Source: Mycobacterium sp. URHB0044 (GTDB taxonomy: Bacteria; Actinomycetota; Actinomycetes; Mycobacteriales; Mycobacteriaceae). From it: DNA of 64,000 nucleotides. The notes under the pieces are model-generated. The model saw only the letters and a program-made list of their open reading frames with translations. It was not told the origin of the DNA and ran no database searches. The first letter of the stretch is position 1. The number at the start of each line of letters is the position of its first letter. The translations under genes and the position numbers were made by a program. Where the stretch lies: contig NZ_JIAW01000031.1 of NCBI RefSeq assembly GCF_000620625.1, positions 1-64,000 of the forward strand, written 5' to 3'. Below, in pieces: positions 9,644-17,471 of the stretch.

Positions 9644-10273
9644 GTGTCCACCGCTGAGCTGCCCGCTACCCCGGGCGACGTGTTCGGGCTGCGCTACGGC
9701 GAGGTGCTGCTGGTGCACGTCGGCCCCTCGGGCCCGGAAGCGAGCGTCTACAACACCTTCCCGCTCAACGACTGCCCGGATGAGCTGTGGTCCAAGCTCG
9801 ACGCCGAGGAGCTTGCCCGGGAGAACGACGCGGTGGCCGCGTTGCTCAACGGGCCGCGCTACTGGCTGATGAGCCGGATCGAGAAGACTCCGCAAGGGCC
9901 GCCGGAACGCAAGAGCTTCGGCGGCATCGACATGTTGCTGCAGGCGACGGTGCTGCTCAGCTCGATGACGCCCGCGCCATACACCGTCAACGAGGTCAGC
10001 AGGCACACCGTGTTCGTCTTCGACGCGGGTCGCCCGGTGTTCGAGATCGTCGACGCGGACGGGCGCCAGTGGGTGATGCAGACGTTCAGCCAGACAGTGG
10101 ATTCCGCACTGTCGATGGCCGGCTTGGCCGGCCTGGCCGACCGGCTGGCGTTGCCCGACGGTTGGCACTACCAGACCCGCGCGCTGGAATCCCCACTGCG
10201 CGTGGACACGACGACCCACAGCGCCAAGGTCATGCAGGACGAGCTCGGCAACAGCTACTCGCTGACGCCTTAG
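9644..10273 (+). CDS. Conserved hypothetical protein (Rv2114-like by position)
   Basis: A 209-residue soluble protein with no signal peptide. It starts at GTG 9644. I see no catalytic motif. The body is mixed alpha/beta with a HTVFVFDAGRPVFEIVDADGRQWVMQTFSQ segment split around residues 122-151. Between dop and mpa in other mycobacteria there is a gene of the same size and order, so this position is conserved within the proteasome neighbourhood. It ends in a 4-bp convergent overlap with mpa. Function unknown; a link to the proteasome is only suggested by position. Confidence 0.75.
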   Translation: MSTAELPATPGDVFGLRYGEVLLVHVGPSGPEASVYNTFPLNDCPDELWSKLDAEELARENDAVAALLNGPRYWLMSRIEKTPQGPPERKSFGGIDMLLQATVLLSSMTPAPYTVNEVSRHTVFVFDAGRPVFEIVDADGRQWVMQTFSQTVDSALSMAGLAGLADRLALPDGWHYQTRALESPLRVDTTTHSAKVMQDELGNSYSLTP

Positions 10274-12093
10274 AGGTACTGCCCCAGGTTCGACTCGGTG
10301 TCGATAGCCCGGCTGGCCGACGAACTCTTGCCGGTGACGAGCGTGCGGATGTAGACGATCCGCTCGCCCTTCTTGCCCGAGATCCGTGCCCAGTCATCCG
10401 GATTGGTGGTGTTGGGCAGGTCCTCGTTCTCGGCGAACTCGTCGACGATCGAGTCGAGCAGGTGCTGGATGCGCAGACCCCGTGAACCGGTCTCCAGCAC
10501 CGACTTGATCGCGTACTTCTTCGCGCGGTCGACGACGTTCTGGATCATCGCGCCGGAATTGAAGTCCTTGAAGTACATGACTTCCTTGTCACCGTTGGCG
10601 TAGGTGACCTCCAGGAACCGGTTGTCGTCGATCTCGGCGTACATCCGGTCGACGACCTTCTCGATCATCGTCTTGATGGTGAGCGCGCGGTCGCCACCGA
10701 ACTCCGCGAGGTCATCCTCGTTGACCGGGAGGTTCTCGGTCAGGTACTTCGAGAAGATGTCCTGCGCCGCTTCGGCATCCGGCCGCTCGATCTTGATCTT
10801 GACGTCCAGGCGGCCGGGCCGCAGGATCGCCGGATCGATCATGTCCTCACGGTTGGAGGCGCCGATGACGATGACGTTCTCCAGGCCCTCCACGCCGTCG
10901 ATCTCCGAAAGCAACTGCGGCACGACGGTGGTCTCGACATCCGAGCTGACACCAGTGCCACGGGTGCGGAAGATCGAGTCCATCTCGTCGAAGAACACGA
11001 TCACCGGGGTGCCCTCTGACGCCTTCTCACGGGCCCGCTGGAAGATCAAGCGGATGTGCCGCTCGGTCTCGCCGACGAACTTGTTCAGCAGCTCGGGGCC
11101 CTTGATGTTGAGGAAGTACGACTTCGCCTCGCGGGCATCCTCGCCACGAACCTCGGCCATCTTCTTGGCCAACGAGTTCGCGACGGCCTTGGCGATCAGC
11201 GTCTTGCCACACCCGGGGGGACCGTAGAGCAGCACGCCCTTGGGCGGCCGCAGCGAGTACTCCCGGTAGAGCTCCTTGTGCAGGAACGGCAGCTCGACGG
11301 CGTCGCGGATCTGCTCGATCTGACGGGTGAGGCCGCCGATGTCGCTGTAGGCCACGTCGGGCACCTCCTCCAGCACGAGGTCCTCGACCTCTGCCTTCGG
11401 AATGCGCTCGAACGCGTAACCCGCCTTCGTGTCGACGAGCAGCGAGTCACCGGGCCGCAGCTTGCGCGGCCGCAGATCGTCGTCGTACTCCTCGTCGTCG
11501 GCAGGTTCGGGAAAGTTGTCGGGGAAGACGAGCGGCTCGGCAAGCCAGACGATGCGTTCCTCGTCGGCGTGTCCGACCACGAGCGCGCGATGACCGTCGG
11601 ACAGGATCTCGCGCAGGGTGCTGATCTCGCCGACCGATTCGTACGTGCCGGCCTCGACCACGGTGAGGGCCTCGTTCAGGCGCACGGTCTGGCCCTGCTT
11701 GAGTTCACCGACCTCGATGTTCGGCGAGCAGGTCAAGCGCATCTTGCGGCCGGAGGTGAACACGTCGACCGTGTCGTCCTCGTGCGTGGCCAGCAGCACG
11801 CCGTAACCGCTCGGCGGCTGACCGAGCCGGTCGACCTCCTCGCGGAGCGCCAGCAATTGCTGCCTGGCCTCCTTGAGGGTGTCCATCAGCTTCGCGTTGC
11901 GCGCCGCGAGCGAATCGATCCGTGCCTCTAGCTGATGCACGTCGCGGGCACTCCGCAACCCGCTGTTGGCACCTACTGCCTGCTCCAACTGCTCGCGAAG
12001 TGCTGCGGCTTCGCGGCGAAGTTGTTCCAATTCGGCAGCATCATCGCTGGACATGGGAGTTCCGAAGTCCTCAGAACGCTCTGACTCACTCAT
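10270..12093 (-). CDS. mpa: Mycobacterial proteasomal AAA+ ATPase Mpa/ARC
   Basis: A 607-residue hexameric unfoldase that recruits Pup and feeds pupylated proteins to the 20S core. N-terminal coiled coil about 17-92 (Pup binding), two OB domains about 95-235, AAA domain from about 245: Walker A GPPGCGKT at 291-298, Walker B VIVFFDE at 364-370, arginine-finger region near ASNREDMIDPAILRPGR. The C-terminal GQYL is the tail that docks into PrcA pockets. I choose ATG 12093 because GAGGAGG lies 8 bp upstream and homologues begin MxESERSE; a longer frame to 12114 lacks support. It is divergent from the MTB12-like gene. Confidence 0.97.
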   Translation of the reverse strand: MSESERSEDFGTPMSSDDAAELEQLRREAAALREQLEQAVGANSGLRSARDVHQLEARIDSLAARNAKLMDTLKEARQQLLALREEVDRLGQPPSGYGVLLATHEDDTVDVFTSGRKMRLTCSPNIEVGELKQGQTVRLNEALTVVEAGTYESVGEISTLREILSDGHRALVVGHADEERIVWLAEPLVFPDNFPEPADDEEYDDDLRPRKLRPGDSLLVDTKAGYAFERIPKAEVEDLVLEEVPDVAYSDIGGLTRQIEQIRDAVELPFLHKELYREYSLRPPKGVLLYGPPGCGKTLIAKAVANSLAKKMAEVRGEDAREAKSYFLNIKGPELLNKFVGETERHIRLIFQRAREKASEGTPVIVFFDEMDSIFRTRGTGVSSDVETTVVPQLLSEIDGVEGLENVIVIGASNREDMIDPAILRPGRLDVKIKIERPDAEAAQDIFSKYLTENLPVNEDDLAEFGGDRALTIKTMIEKVVDRMYAEIDDNRFLEVTYANGDKEVMYFKDFNSGAMIQNVVDRAKKYAIKSVLETGSRGLRIQHLLDSIVDEFAENEDLPNTTNPDDWARISGKKGERIVYIRTLVTGKSSSASRAIDTESNLGQYL

Positions 12094-12236
12094 TTTGCGC
12101 CCTCCTCGCACCAAATTTGATGCAGTAACAACTTCAACGCTACCGGCGATTCAGTCTTTGTGTGCGGTGTAGGAATTCGACACACCAGCACCACTGTTAA
12201 CCTCTTCGAAGAGTTGGCCCCGTTGAAAGGACAGCC

Positions 12237-12728
12237 GTGATCCTGAAATCCCTCGTTACCGGCGTAGCAGCGGCAGCTGTGGTAGCCGCAGCAGCGGGTG
12301 GTGTGACGTCCATTGCAGCGAGCGGCTCGTCGGCCACACCGGCGATCCAGCCGGTCGTGTGGGACATCCCGCTCCCGCAAACTCCGGCACCCGAGCTGCA
12401 GTCACCCCTGCTTCAGACGCTCCAGGTACTCGCGGGCGGTGGCTCCTTCAGCGGCAAGGCGCCCTACATCCAGGGCGGGATCGGCCGGATCGAGAGCATT
12501 GCCGCCGACCGGGCGTACCGGAATGCGGCCGCAGAGGGCAAGTTCCCGCTGAACTTCACCATCGTCAACATCGACCAGAACGGCGGCGTGGCGACGGCCG
12601 ACGTCACCGCGACCGCCGCCACGGGTGGCACGGCCACCCAGAACATCGCGTTCGTCGCCGGACCGAGCCCCACCGGCTGGCAGATCTCGAAGGACTCGGC
12701 CCTGTCGCTGTTGTCCTCGGTGGGCTGA
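12237..12728 (+). CDS. Secreted low-molecular-weight antigen MTB12-like protein
   Basis: A 163-residue exported protein starting at GTG 12237 with AAAGGA a few bases upstream. Signal peptide about 1-29 (basic MILK, then an Ala/Val-rich core). The mature part has the MTB12/CFP-2 pattern: QPVVWDIPLPQTPAP, then GGIGRIESIAADRAYRNAAAEGK, FPLNFTIVNI, ATADVTAT, TQNIAFV and a C-terminal W-x-(I/L)S-x-x-S-A-x-x-LL. These are small cone-shaped domains of unknown role, known as T-cell antigens in M. tuberculosis. The next gene, lppK, encodes the same fold, so the two look like a tandem duplication, one secreted and one lipid-anchored. Confidence 0.8.
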   Translation: MILKSLVTGVAAAAVVAAAAGGVTSIAASGSSATPAIQPVVWDIPLPQTPAPELQSPLLQTLQVLAGGGSFSGKAPYIQGGIGRIESIAADRAYRNAAAEGKFPLNFTIVNIDQNGGVATADVTATAATGGTATQNIAFVAGPSPTGWQISKDSALSLLSSVG

Positions 12729-12738
12729 CCGCAACGCA

Positions 12739-13245
12739 TTGCATAGCACTTCCGTAGTCCTGAGCGCCGTCACGATCGTGGCGGCGCTCGGGGTTGCGGG
12801 GTGTTCCCAAACCCCGCCGCCCGCGCCGTCAGCGTCCCGCACGACCAACGTTGCGGCGTCACCGGCGGCCGCTCCGCTGCCCGCGCCAGAGGCCTTGGCG
12901 GACGTCCTGTACCGCCTCGCCGACACTTCGGTTCCCGCTGAGGCAAAAGTCGGCCTGGTGCAGTACGGCACCGTCGACGACGAACCCGTACTCGCCAATT
13001 TCGGTGAAGCGCTCAAGGCGAACGGTTTCGCGCCGCTGAACGTCGCGGCCGCCGACCTCGCGTGGGCCGGACAACCCGGCAACGTGCTGGCGAACGTCAC
13101 GATCAGCACCCCGAATCCCGCCGTCCAACCGTTCGGCTTCCCGATGGAGTTCACTCCCCTTCGCGATTCCTGGCAGCTGACCCGCCGCAGCGCCGATCAA
13201 CTGCTGCCGCTGGTGGGTACCGCCAGACCGACTCCGTCGAACTGA
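12739..13245 (+). CDS. lppK: Lipoprotein LppK
   Basis: A 168-residue lipoprotein read from TTG 12739, 10 bp after the MTB12-like gene. Signal peptide with lipobox V-A-G-C and lipidated Cys22, then a Pro/Ala/Ser-rich linker (about 24-48) and an MTB12-like domain: LPAPEALADVLYRLAD, a central NFGEALKANGFAPLNVAAADLAW, and FPMEFTPLRDSWQLTRRSADQLL. It corresponds to Rv2116 (lppK) in order and sequence pattern. An open frame extends upstream to 12625 but that part overlaps the previous gene and is Arg-rich shadow sequence. No clear ribosome site precedes the TTG, so translation may be coupled. Confidence 0.8.
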   Translation: MHSTSVVLSAVTIVAALGVAGCSQTPPPAPSASRTTNVAASPAAAPLPAPEALADVLYRLADTSVPAEAKVGLVQYGTVDDEPVLANFGEALKANGFAPLNVAAADLAWAGQPGNVLANVTISTPNPAVQPFGFPMEFTPLRDSWQLTRRSADQLLPLVGTARPTPSN

Positions 13246-13251
13246 TTCGGC

Positions 13252-13548
13252 ATGTGGATCGGCTGGCTCGAGTTCGACCTGTTGCTCGGTGACGTGCACT
13301 CGCTCAAGCAGAAGCGGTCCGTCATCCGACCCGTGATCGCCGAACTGCGGCGCAGGTTCGAGGTGTCCGCGGCGGAGACGGGCGCCCAGGATCTGCACCG
13401 CAGGGCCGGAATCGGTGTCGCGCTCGTTGCCGCCGACCGCCAGCACGTGGTCGAGATACTCGATGCCGCCGAACGACTGGTGGCCGCGCGACCCGAGCTG
13501 GAGTTGCTCTCGGCGCGGCGCAACCTGCGCCGCAGCACCGACGACTAG
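13252..13548 (+). CDS. DUF503 family protein
   Basis: A 98-residue protein of the DUF503 family (Rv2117 by position). Motifs LLGDVHSLKQKRSVIRPVIAELRRRFEVSAAE (split around residues 11-42) and VALVAADRQHVVEILDAAE are typical. DUF503 proteins are small ferredoxin-like folds of unknown function. It starts 6 bp after lppK and ends 2 bp before the convergent trmI stop. It begins MWIGWLEFDLL with no signal peptide. Confidence 0.88.
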   Translation: MWIGWLEFDLLLGDVHSLKQKRSVIRPVIAELRRRFEVSAAETGAQDLHRRAGIGVALVAADRQHVVEILDAAERLVAARPELELLSARRNLRRSTDD

Positions 13549-13550
13549 GT

Positions 13551-14378
13551 CTAGATCTGCCGCTTGCGGCGCAGCGGCGTTGGCGTCACCGCGCCGGGGG
13601 CCAGCTTGCGCGCGCTGATCAGGAACGCGGTGTGCCCCCGCATGGAGTGCTGGGGACGCACCGCGAGACCGACGACGTCCCAGCCGCGCTGCAGGCTCTC
13701 CCAGGACCGTGGCTCGGTCCAGCACTGCTGCTCGCGCAGGGCCTCGACGGTCCGGGACAACTGCGTCACCGTCGCGACGTAGATGATCAACACACCGCCG
13801 GGGACCAGCGCGCGTCCGACGGCCTCGAGCACTTCCCACGGCGCGAGCATGTCCAGTACGGCCCGATCCACCTGGGGGCCGGCGTAATCGGCGACGTCGG
13901 CGATGCACAGTTCCCAGTTGGCCGGGTGCTCGCCGAAGAAGGTGGTGACGTTGCGGACGGCGTGTTGGGCGTGGTCGTCGCGCACTTCGTAGGACGTGAC
14001 GGTGCCCTCTGCGCCGACCGCACGCAGCAGGGAGCAGGTCAGTGCGCCGGATCCCGCGCCCGCCTCCAGCACCCGCGCTCCCGGGAACATGTCGCCCTCG
14101 TGGACGATCTGGGCCGCGTCCTTGGGGTAGATCACCTGAGCGCCGCGCGGCATGGACAGCACGTAGTCCATGAGGAGTGGGCGCAGCACCAGGAACGGAT
14201 CACCGTTGGTGGACTTCACCACGCTGCCCTCGGGCAGCCCGATCACCGTGTCGTGGGCGATTGCGCCGCGGTGGGTGTGGAACTCCGCACCCGGCGCGAG
14301 CACCATGGTGTAGTGCCGACCCTTGGCATCGGTCAACTGAACGCGGTCTCCGACGACGAACGGACCGGTTACTGGCAC
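13551..14378 (-). CDS. trmI: tRNA (adenine-58-N1)-methyltransferase TrmI
   Basis: A 275-residue SAM-dependent methyltransferase that methylates A58 in the T loop of tRNAs, acting as a homotetramer. N-terminal beta domain about 1-75 (FVVGDRVQLTDAKGRHYT), Rossmann domain with motif I VLEAGAGSGALT at about 103-114, acidic motif II around YEVRDDHA, and AVLDMLAPWEVL near 193-204 with the catalytic Asp. Corresponds to Rv2118c. The ATG at 14378 is 74 bp from the divergent RecB-like gene. The C-terminus is basic (PLRRKRQI), consistent with tRNA contact. Confidence 0.95.
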   Translation of the reverse strand: MPVTGPFVVGDRVQLTDAKGRHYTMVLAPGAEFHTHRGAIAHDTVIGLPEGSVVKSTNGDPFLVLRPLLMDYVLSMPRGAQVIYPKDAAQIVHEGDMFPGARVLEAGAGSGALTCSLLRAVGAEGTVTSYEVRDDHAQHAVRNVTTFFGEHPANWELCIADVADYAGPQVDRAVLDMLAPWEVLEAVGRALVPGGVLIIYVATVTQLSRTVEALREQQCWTEPRSWESLQRGWDVVGLAVRPQHSMRGHTAFLISARKLAPGAVTPTPLRRKRQI

Positions 14379-14452
14379 GGACGTCAGCCTGCCAGCCGAC
14401 GCGCCGGGGCCGATGGTCGGGGGCTGTCAGACGGTGGTCATAGGCTTACCCC

Positions 14453-15304
14453 GTGAGCGATGACGCGGCTGATCTGGAGGCACCGGTCCGGCGTCCGGCG
14501 TTGTCACCATCGCGCGCCAGCGACTTCAAGCAGTGCCCGCTGCTCTACCGGTTCCGGGCCATCGACCGGCTGCCCGAGCCGGCGTCGACGGCGCAGGTGC
14601 GTGGTTCCGTCGTCCACGCGGCACTCGAGCAGTTGTACGCGCTGCCCGCCGCCAGCCGCAGCCCGGAGACCGCGATGACGCTGGTGGGGCCGGCGTGGGA
14701 ACGGGTGGTCAACGAGAAACCCGGTCTCGCCAGTGAATTCGAGCCGGAGCTGCAGGCCGAACTGCTCGACGAGGCCAGGAAGCTGCTGACGGGTTACTAC
14801 CGACTGGAGGACCCGAGGCGGTTCGACCCGCAGAGCTGCGAGCAGCGTGTCGAGGTCGAGCTGTCCGACGGCACGCTGTTGCGCGGCTTCGTCGACCGGA
14901 TCGACGTGGCACCAACGGGCGAACTCCGGGTCGTGGACTACAAGACGGGCAAGGCGCCACCGGTAGCACGTGAACTGGCAGAGGCGAAGGCCATGTTCCA
15001 GATGAAGTTCTACGCCGTGGCGCTCCTGCGGTCCCGCGAGGTGTTGCCTGCCCGGCTGCGGCTGTTGTACCTGGCCGACGGTCAGGTGCTCGACTACACA
15101 CCCGACCTCGATGAGCTGCTGCGCTTCGAGAAGACGCTGATGGCGATGTGGCGGGCCATTCAGGCGGCAGGAGCGACCGGCGACTTTCGTCCGAAGCCGT
15201 CCCGCTTGTGCGACTGGTGCGCCCATCACGAACACTGCCCCGTCTTCGGTGGCACGCCGCCGCCGTACCCGGGATGGCCGCAGGCCACGGAGCCGGCCGC
15301 GTGA
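14453..15304 (+). CDS. RecB-family exonuclease with Fe-S cluster motif
   Basis: A 283-residue PD-(D/E)xK nuclease (Rv2119-like). RGSVVHAALEQ at about 50-60 holds the His of RecB nucleases; the active site is FVDRID then LRVVDYKTGK (about 145-166). Cys28 in FKQCPLLYRF plus Cys253, Cys256 and Cys262 in CDWCAHHEHC match the four-Cys 4Fe-4S pattern of AddB/Cas4-type nucleases. There is no helicase domain, so it works alone or with a partner. Start GTG 14453. The next gene starts inside its stop codon (GTGA overlap). Not Cas4: no CRISPR or cas genes are present. Confidence 0.9.
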   Translation: MSDDAADLEAPVRRPALSPSRASDFKQCPLLYRFRAIDRLPEPASTAQVRGSVVHAALEQLYALPAASRSPETAMTLVGPAWERVVNEKPGLASEFEPELQAELLDEARKLLTGYYRLEDPRRFDPQSCEQRVEVELSDGTLLRGFVDRIDVAPTGELRVVDYKTGKAPPVARELAEAKAMFQMKFYAVALLRSREVLPARLRLLYLADGQVLDYTPDLDELLRFEKTLMAMWRAIQAAGATGDFRPKPSRLCDWCAHHEHCPVFGGTPPPYPGWPQATEPAA

Positions 15305-16098
15305 CCGACTGCCACTACCGCCGTTTGCCCGCCGATGGGCCGGTTCAGGTGTTCGACTCCACCAAGGGCACCGCCAGCAATTGGGACTCCGAGATCCAGC
15401 ACGGTTCACCGCCGTTGGCGCTGATGACCAAGGCCATCGAGGAGCTGGCGGCCGATCAGCCCAACATGCGCGTCGGCCGGCTGATATTGGACATCCTGGG
15501 CGCCATTCCGGTTGCGCCGGTGAAGGTTAGGTCATGGGTCGAGCGGCCCGGTGCCCGGATCTCGCTCATGATGGCCGAGATGCTCGCGACTCGTCCGGAC
15601 GGCACCGACCGCGCGGTGGCACGCGTCAGCGCTTGGCTGCTGGCCACCAGCGACACCTCCGATGCCGTGACCGACCGCCACGCCCCACTCGTCGAAGGCG
15701 ACACCGTGCCGAAGGCCCACAGCTGGATGGACGCGCCGGGCTACCTGGATACCGTCAGCTGGCGCAAGCAGGCGACCCCGCCGGGCGAGCCTGCCGTGGT
15801 CTGGCTCAGCCCTCTCGTCCATCTGGTCGACGACGAGCCTCTCACCGACCTGCAGCGGTTGGCCATGGTGGTCGACTGCGCGAACGGCGTGGGCGCGGCA
15901 CTGGATCCGGCTGACTTCGTGTTCATGAACACGGACACCTCGGTGCACCTGCATCGGGCGCCGTCGGGCAACGACTTCGCGTTGCGCGCCCGTGCGTCGA
16001 TCGGGCCGGACGGCATCGGCGTCACCACTGCGGACATCTTCGACCGCGACGGCTACATCGGTACGTCGGCGCAGACGCTGCTGGTCCAAAGGCGGTGA
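15301..16098 (+). CDS. Acyl-CoA thioesterase family protein
   Basis: A 265-residue double-hotdog protein of the TesB/4HBT-like thioesterase family that hydrolyses acyl-CoA. The N-terminal hotdog (about 18-115) includes QHGSPPLALMTKAIEEL, RVGRLILDILGAIPVAPVKVRSWVERPG and ISLMMAEML; the C-terminal one (about 155-265) ends DIFDRDGYIGTSAQTLLVQRR. The GTG at 15301 overlaps the previous stop, which places the start; a frame open to 15148 is shadow. Part of a nuclease, thioesterase, DinB string with 4-bp overlaps. Substrate unknown. Confidence 0.85.
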   Translation: MTDCHYRRLPADGPVQVFDSTKGTASNWDSEIQHGSPPLALMTKAIEELAADQPNMRVGRLILDILGAIPVAPVKVRSWVERPGARISLMMAEMLATRPDGTDRAVARVSAWLLATSDTSDAVTDRHAPLVEGDTVPKAHSWMDAPGYLDTVSWRKQATPPGEPAVVWLSPLVHLVDDEPLTDLQRLAMVVDCANGVGAALDPADFVFMNTDTSVHLHRAPSGNDFALRARASIGPDGIGVTTADIFDRDGYIGTSAQTLLVQRR

Positions 16099-16616
16099 GC
16101 TCGGCTGACGCGGTGGTCGATCAGTTCGATCTGATCTGGGCGCTGGCGGACTTGCACCTGACTGCGCTGACTGAGGACGACTTCCTTTGGGAGCCAGCGG
16201 AAGTCAGCTGGTCGGTGCGCCCGGACGCCATGGGCGTGTGGCGACCGGACTGGTCGGATGCCGAGCCTGATCCCATTCCCGTACCGACCATCGGATGGCT
16301 CAGCTGGCACATCGACTGGTGGTGGTCGACGGCCCTGGATCATCTGGACGGGCGGCCGCCCCGCGCCCGCGAGGACGTCGTGTGGCCCGGCACTGGCGAG
16401 CAGGCAGTGGCACGGCTTCACGAACTGGCGGCGCAGTGGCGACGAGCGCTCACCGGGCTCATCGCGGACGACCTGCAGCGACCGTCATCGTTCCCGTGGC
16501 CGCCAGATGCGGGCCGCACGGTCGAGGACACCGCACTGTGGGTGAACGTCGAACTGACCAAGAACGTTTCGGAGATCGGCCAGCTGCGTTTGATTCGGGC
16601 AGCGTCACCTCTATAG
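16095..16616 (+). CDS. DinB-superfamily protein
   Basis: A 173-residue four-helix protein of the DinB/YfiT-like type. GTG 16095 overlaps the thioesterase stop by 4 bp. The segment TIGWLSWHIDWWWSTALDHL (about 55-75) carries the first metal-binding His. The C-terminal helix reads WVNVELTKNVSEIGQLR where classical members have a His, so the metal site may be incomplete and the protein could be a thiol-binding or structural variant. In actinobacteria many DinB proteins are mycothiol-dependent enzymes; that is family knowledge, not shown here. It is the last gene of the nuclease-thioesterase operon. Confidence 0.8.
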   Translation: MSSADAVVDQFDLIWALADLHLTALTEDDFLWEPAEVSWSVRPDAMGVWRPDWSDAEPDPIPVPTIGWLSWHIDWWWSTALDHLDGRPPRAREDVVWPGTGEQAVARLHELAAQWRRALTGLIADDLQRPSSFPWPPDAGRTVEDTALWVNVELTKNVSEIGQLRLIRAASPL

Positions 16617-16621
16617 CCTTG

Positions 16622-16635
16622 CGTCTATATAGACG
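16622..16635. promoter_or_regulatory. 14-bp palindrome, predicted ArsR-type operator
   Basis: CGTCTATATAGACG is a perfect inverted repeat placed 18 bp before the GTG start of the arsR gene and 6 bp after the previous stop codon. It would overlap or flank the arsR promoter. AT-rich 12-2-type palindromes are typical for ArsR proteins. Confidence 0.65.
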
Positions 16636-16653
16636 ATATGCGATATTGGTGTC

Positions 16654-16971
16654 GTGGACGTGTTCGAGGCAGTGGCTGAAGCGAGTAGGCGCGCACTGCT
16701 GGACGCACTCACCGAAGGCGAGCGCACGGCGGGTGAACTGGTCGCCACGCTGCCTGGCCTGACCCAGCCGACCGTGTCGCGGCATCTGCGGGTGCTTCGC
16801 GAAGTCGGCCTGGTGGAGGTCCGGCCCGACGCGCAGCGCCGCATCTACGCACTGCGCGCCGACGGTCTTGCCGAGATGGACGAATGGATCTCCCGATACC
16901 GCCGCTACTGGACCGGCCATCTCGACGCACTCGAACGACATCTGAACTCAACACGTGAGGAGACGAAATGA
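16654..16971 (+). CDS. ArsR/SmtB-family regulator
   Basis: A 105-residue winged-helix repressor starting at GTG 16654. The HTH is ERTAGELVATLPGLTQPTVSRHLRVLREVGLVEVRPDAQRRIYAL, split around residues 23-67. No Cys residues are present and the metal-site motif ELCVCDL is absent, so it is not a classic metal sensor; it belongs to the ArsR subgroup that pairs with SRPBCC proteins. Its stop overlaps the SRPBCC start (ATGA). The palindrome upstream points to autoregulation. Confidence 0.9.
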   Translation: MDVFEAVAEASRRALLDALTEGERTAGELVATLPGLTQPTVSRHLRVLREVGLVEVRPDAQRRIYALRADGLAEMDEWISRYRRYWTGHLDALERHLNSTREETK

Positions 16972-17471
16972 CCGGCCGCGAAGGGCAACTCACCATCGAG
17001 GGCGATCGCGCGGTGCTGCGCTTCGAACGGCGCCTTCCCCATCCGGTCGAGGCGGTATGGGCGGCGATCACCGAACCCGCCCAGCGTGACCTGTGGATGG
17101 GCAAGTCGTCGGTCGAACCCCGCGAGGGTGGCGCCATCGAGACGGTGGCGTGGGGCCCACCGTTGCCACCGGATCAAAAGCGGATGACGGGCCGGATCCT
17201 GGTCTGGGACCCACCGCACGTGCTCGAACACGAATGGCATCAACCGATCGTCGAACCCGGCGTGGTCCGCTACGAACTGCAACCCGACGGCGACTCGGGC
17301 ACGCTGCTGCGCTTCACGCACCGCGGGCTCGGCGTCCCCAACGCCACCGGATTCCGCCCGGGCACACAGGCCTTCCTCGACCGCCTCGAAGCCCATCTCG
17401 CCGGCGACGCACTACCCAACTGGGTCGAGCGCTACCGCGAGATCTCCGGCGTATCACCGGTCGACCGATGA
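16968..17471 (+). CDS. SRPBCC (AHSA1-like) protein
   Basis: A 167-residue START-like protein with a hydrophobic ligand pocket. Typical motifs: FERRLPHPVEAVWAAITEPAQRDLWM (split, about 21-46), TGRILVWDPPHVLEHEW and LLRFTHRGL. ArsR-SRPBCC pairs are common in actinobacteria; the SRPBCC protein probably binds the inducing small molecule or a product of its removal (inference). It is coupled by 4-bp overlaps to arsR before and to the flavodoxin-like gene after. Confidence 0.88.
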   Translation: MTGREGQLTIEGDRAVLRFERRLPHPVEAVWAAITEPAQRDLWMGKSSVEPREGGAIETVAWGPPLPPDQKRMTGRILVWDPPHVLEHEWHQPIVEPGVVRYELQPDGDSGTLLRFTHRGLGVPNATGFRPGTQAFLDRLEAHLAGDALPNWVERYREISGVSPVDR

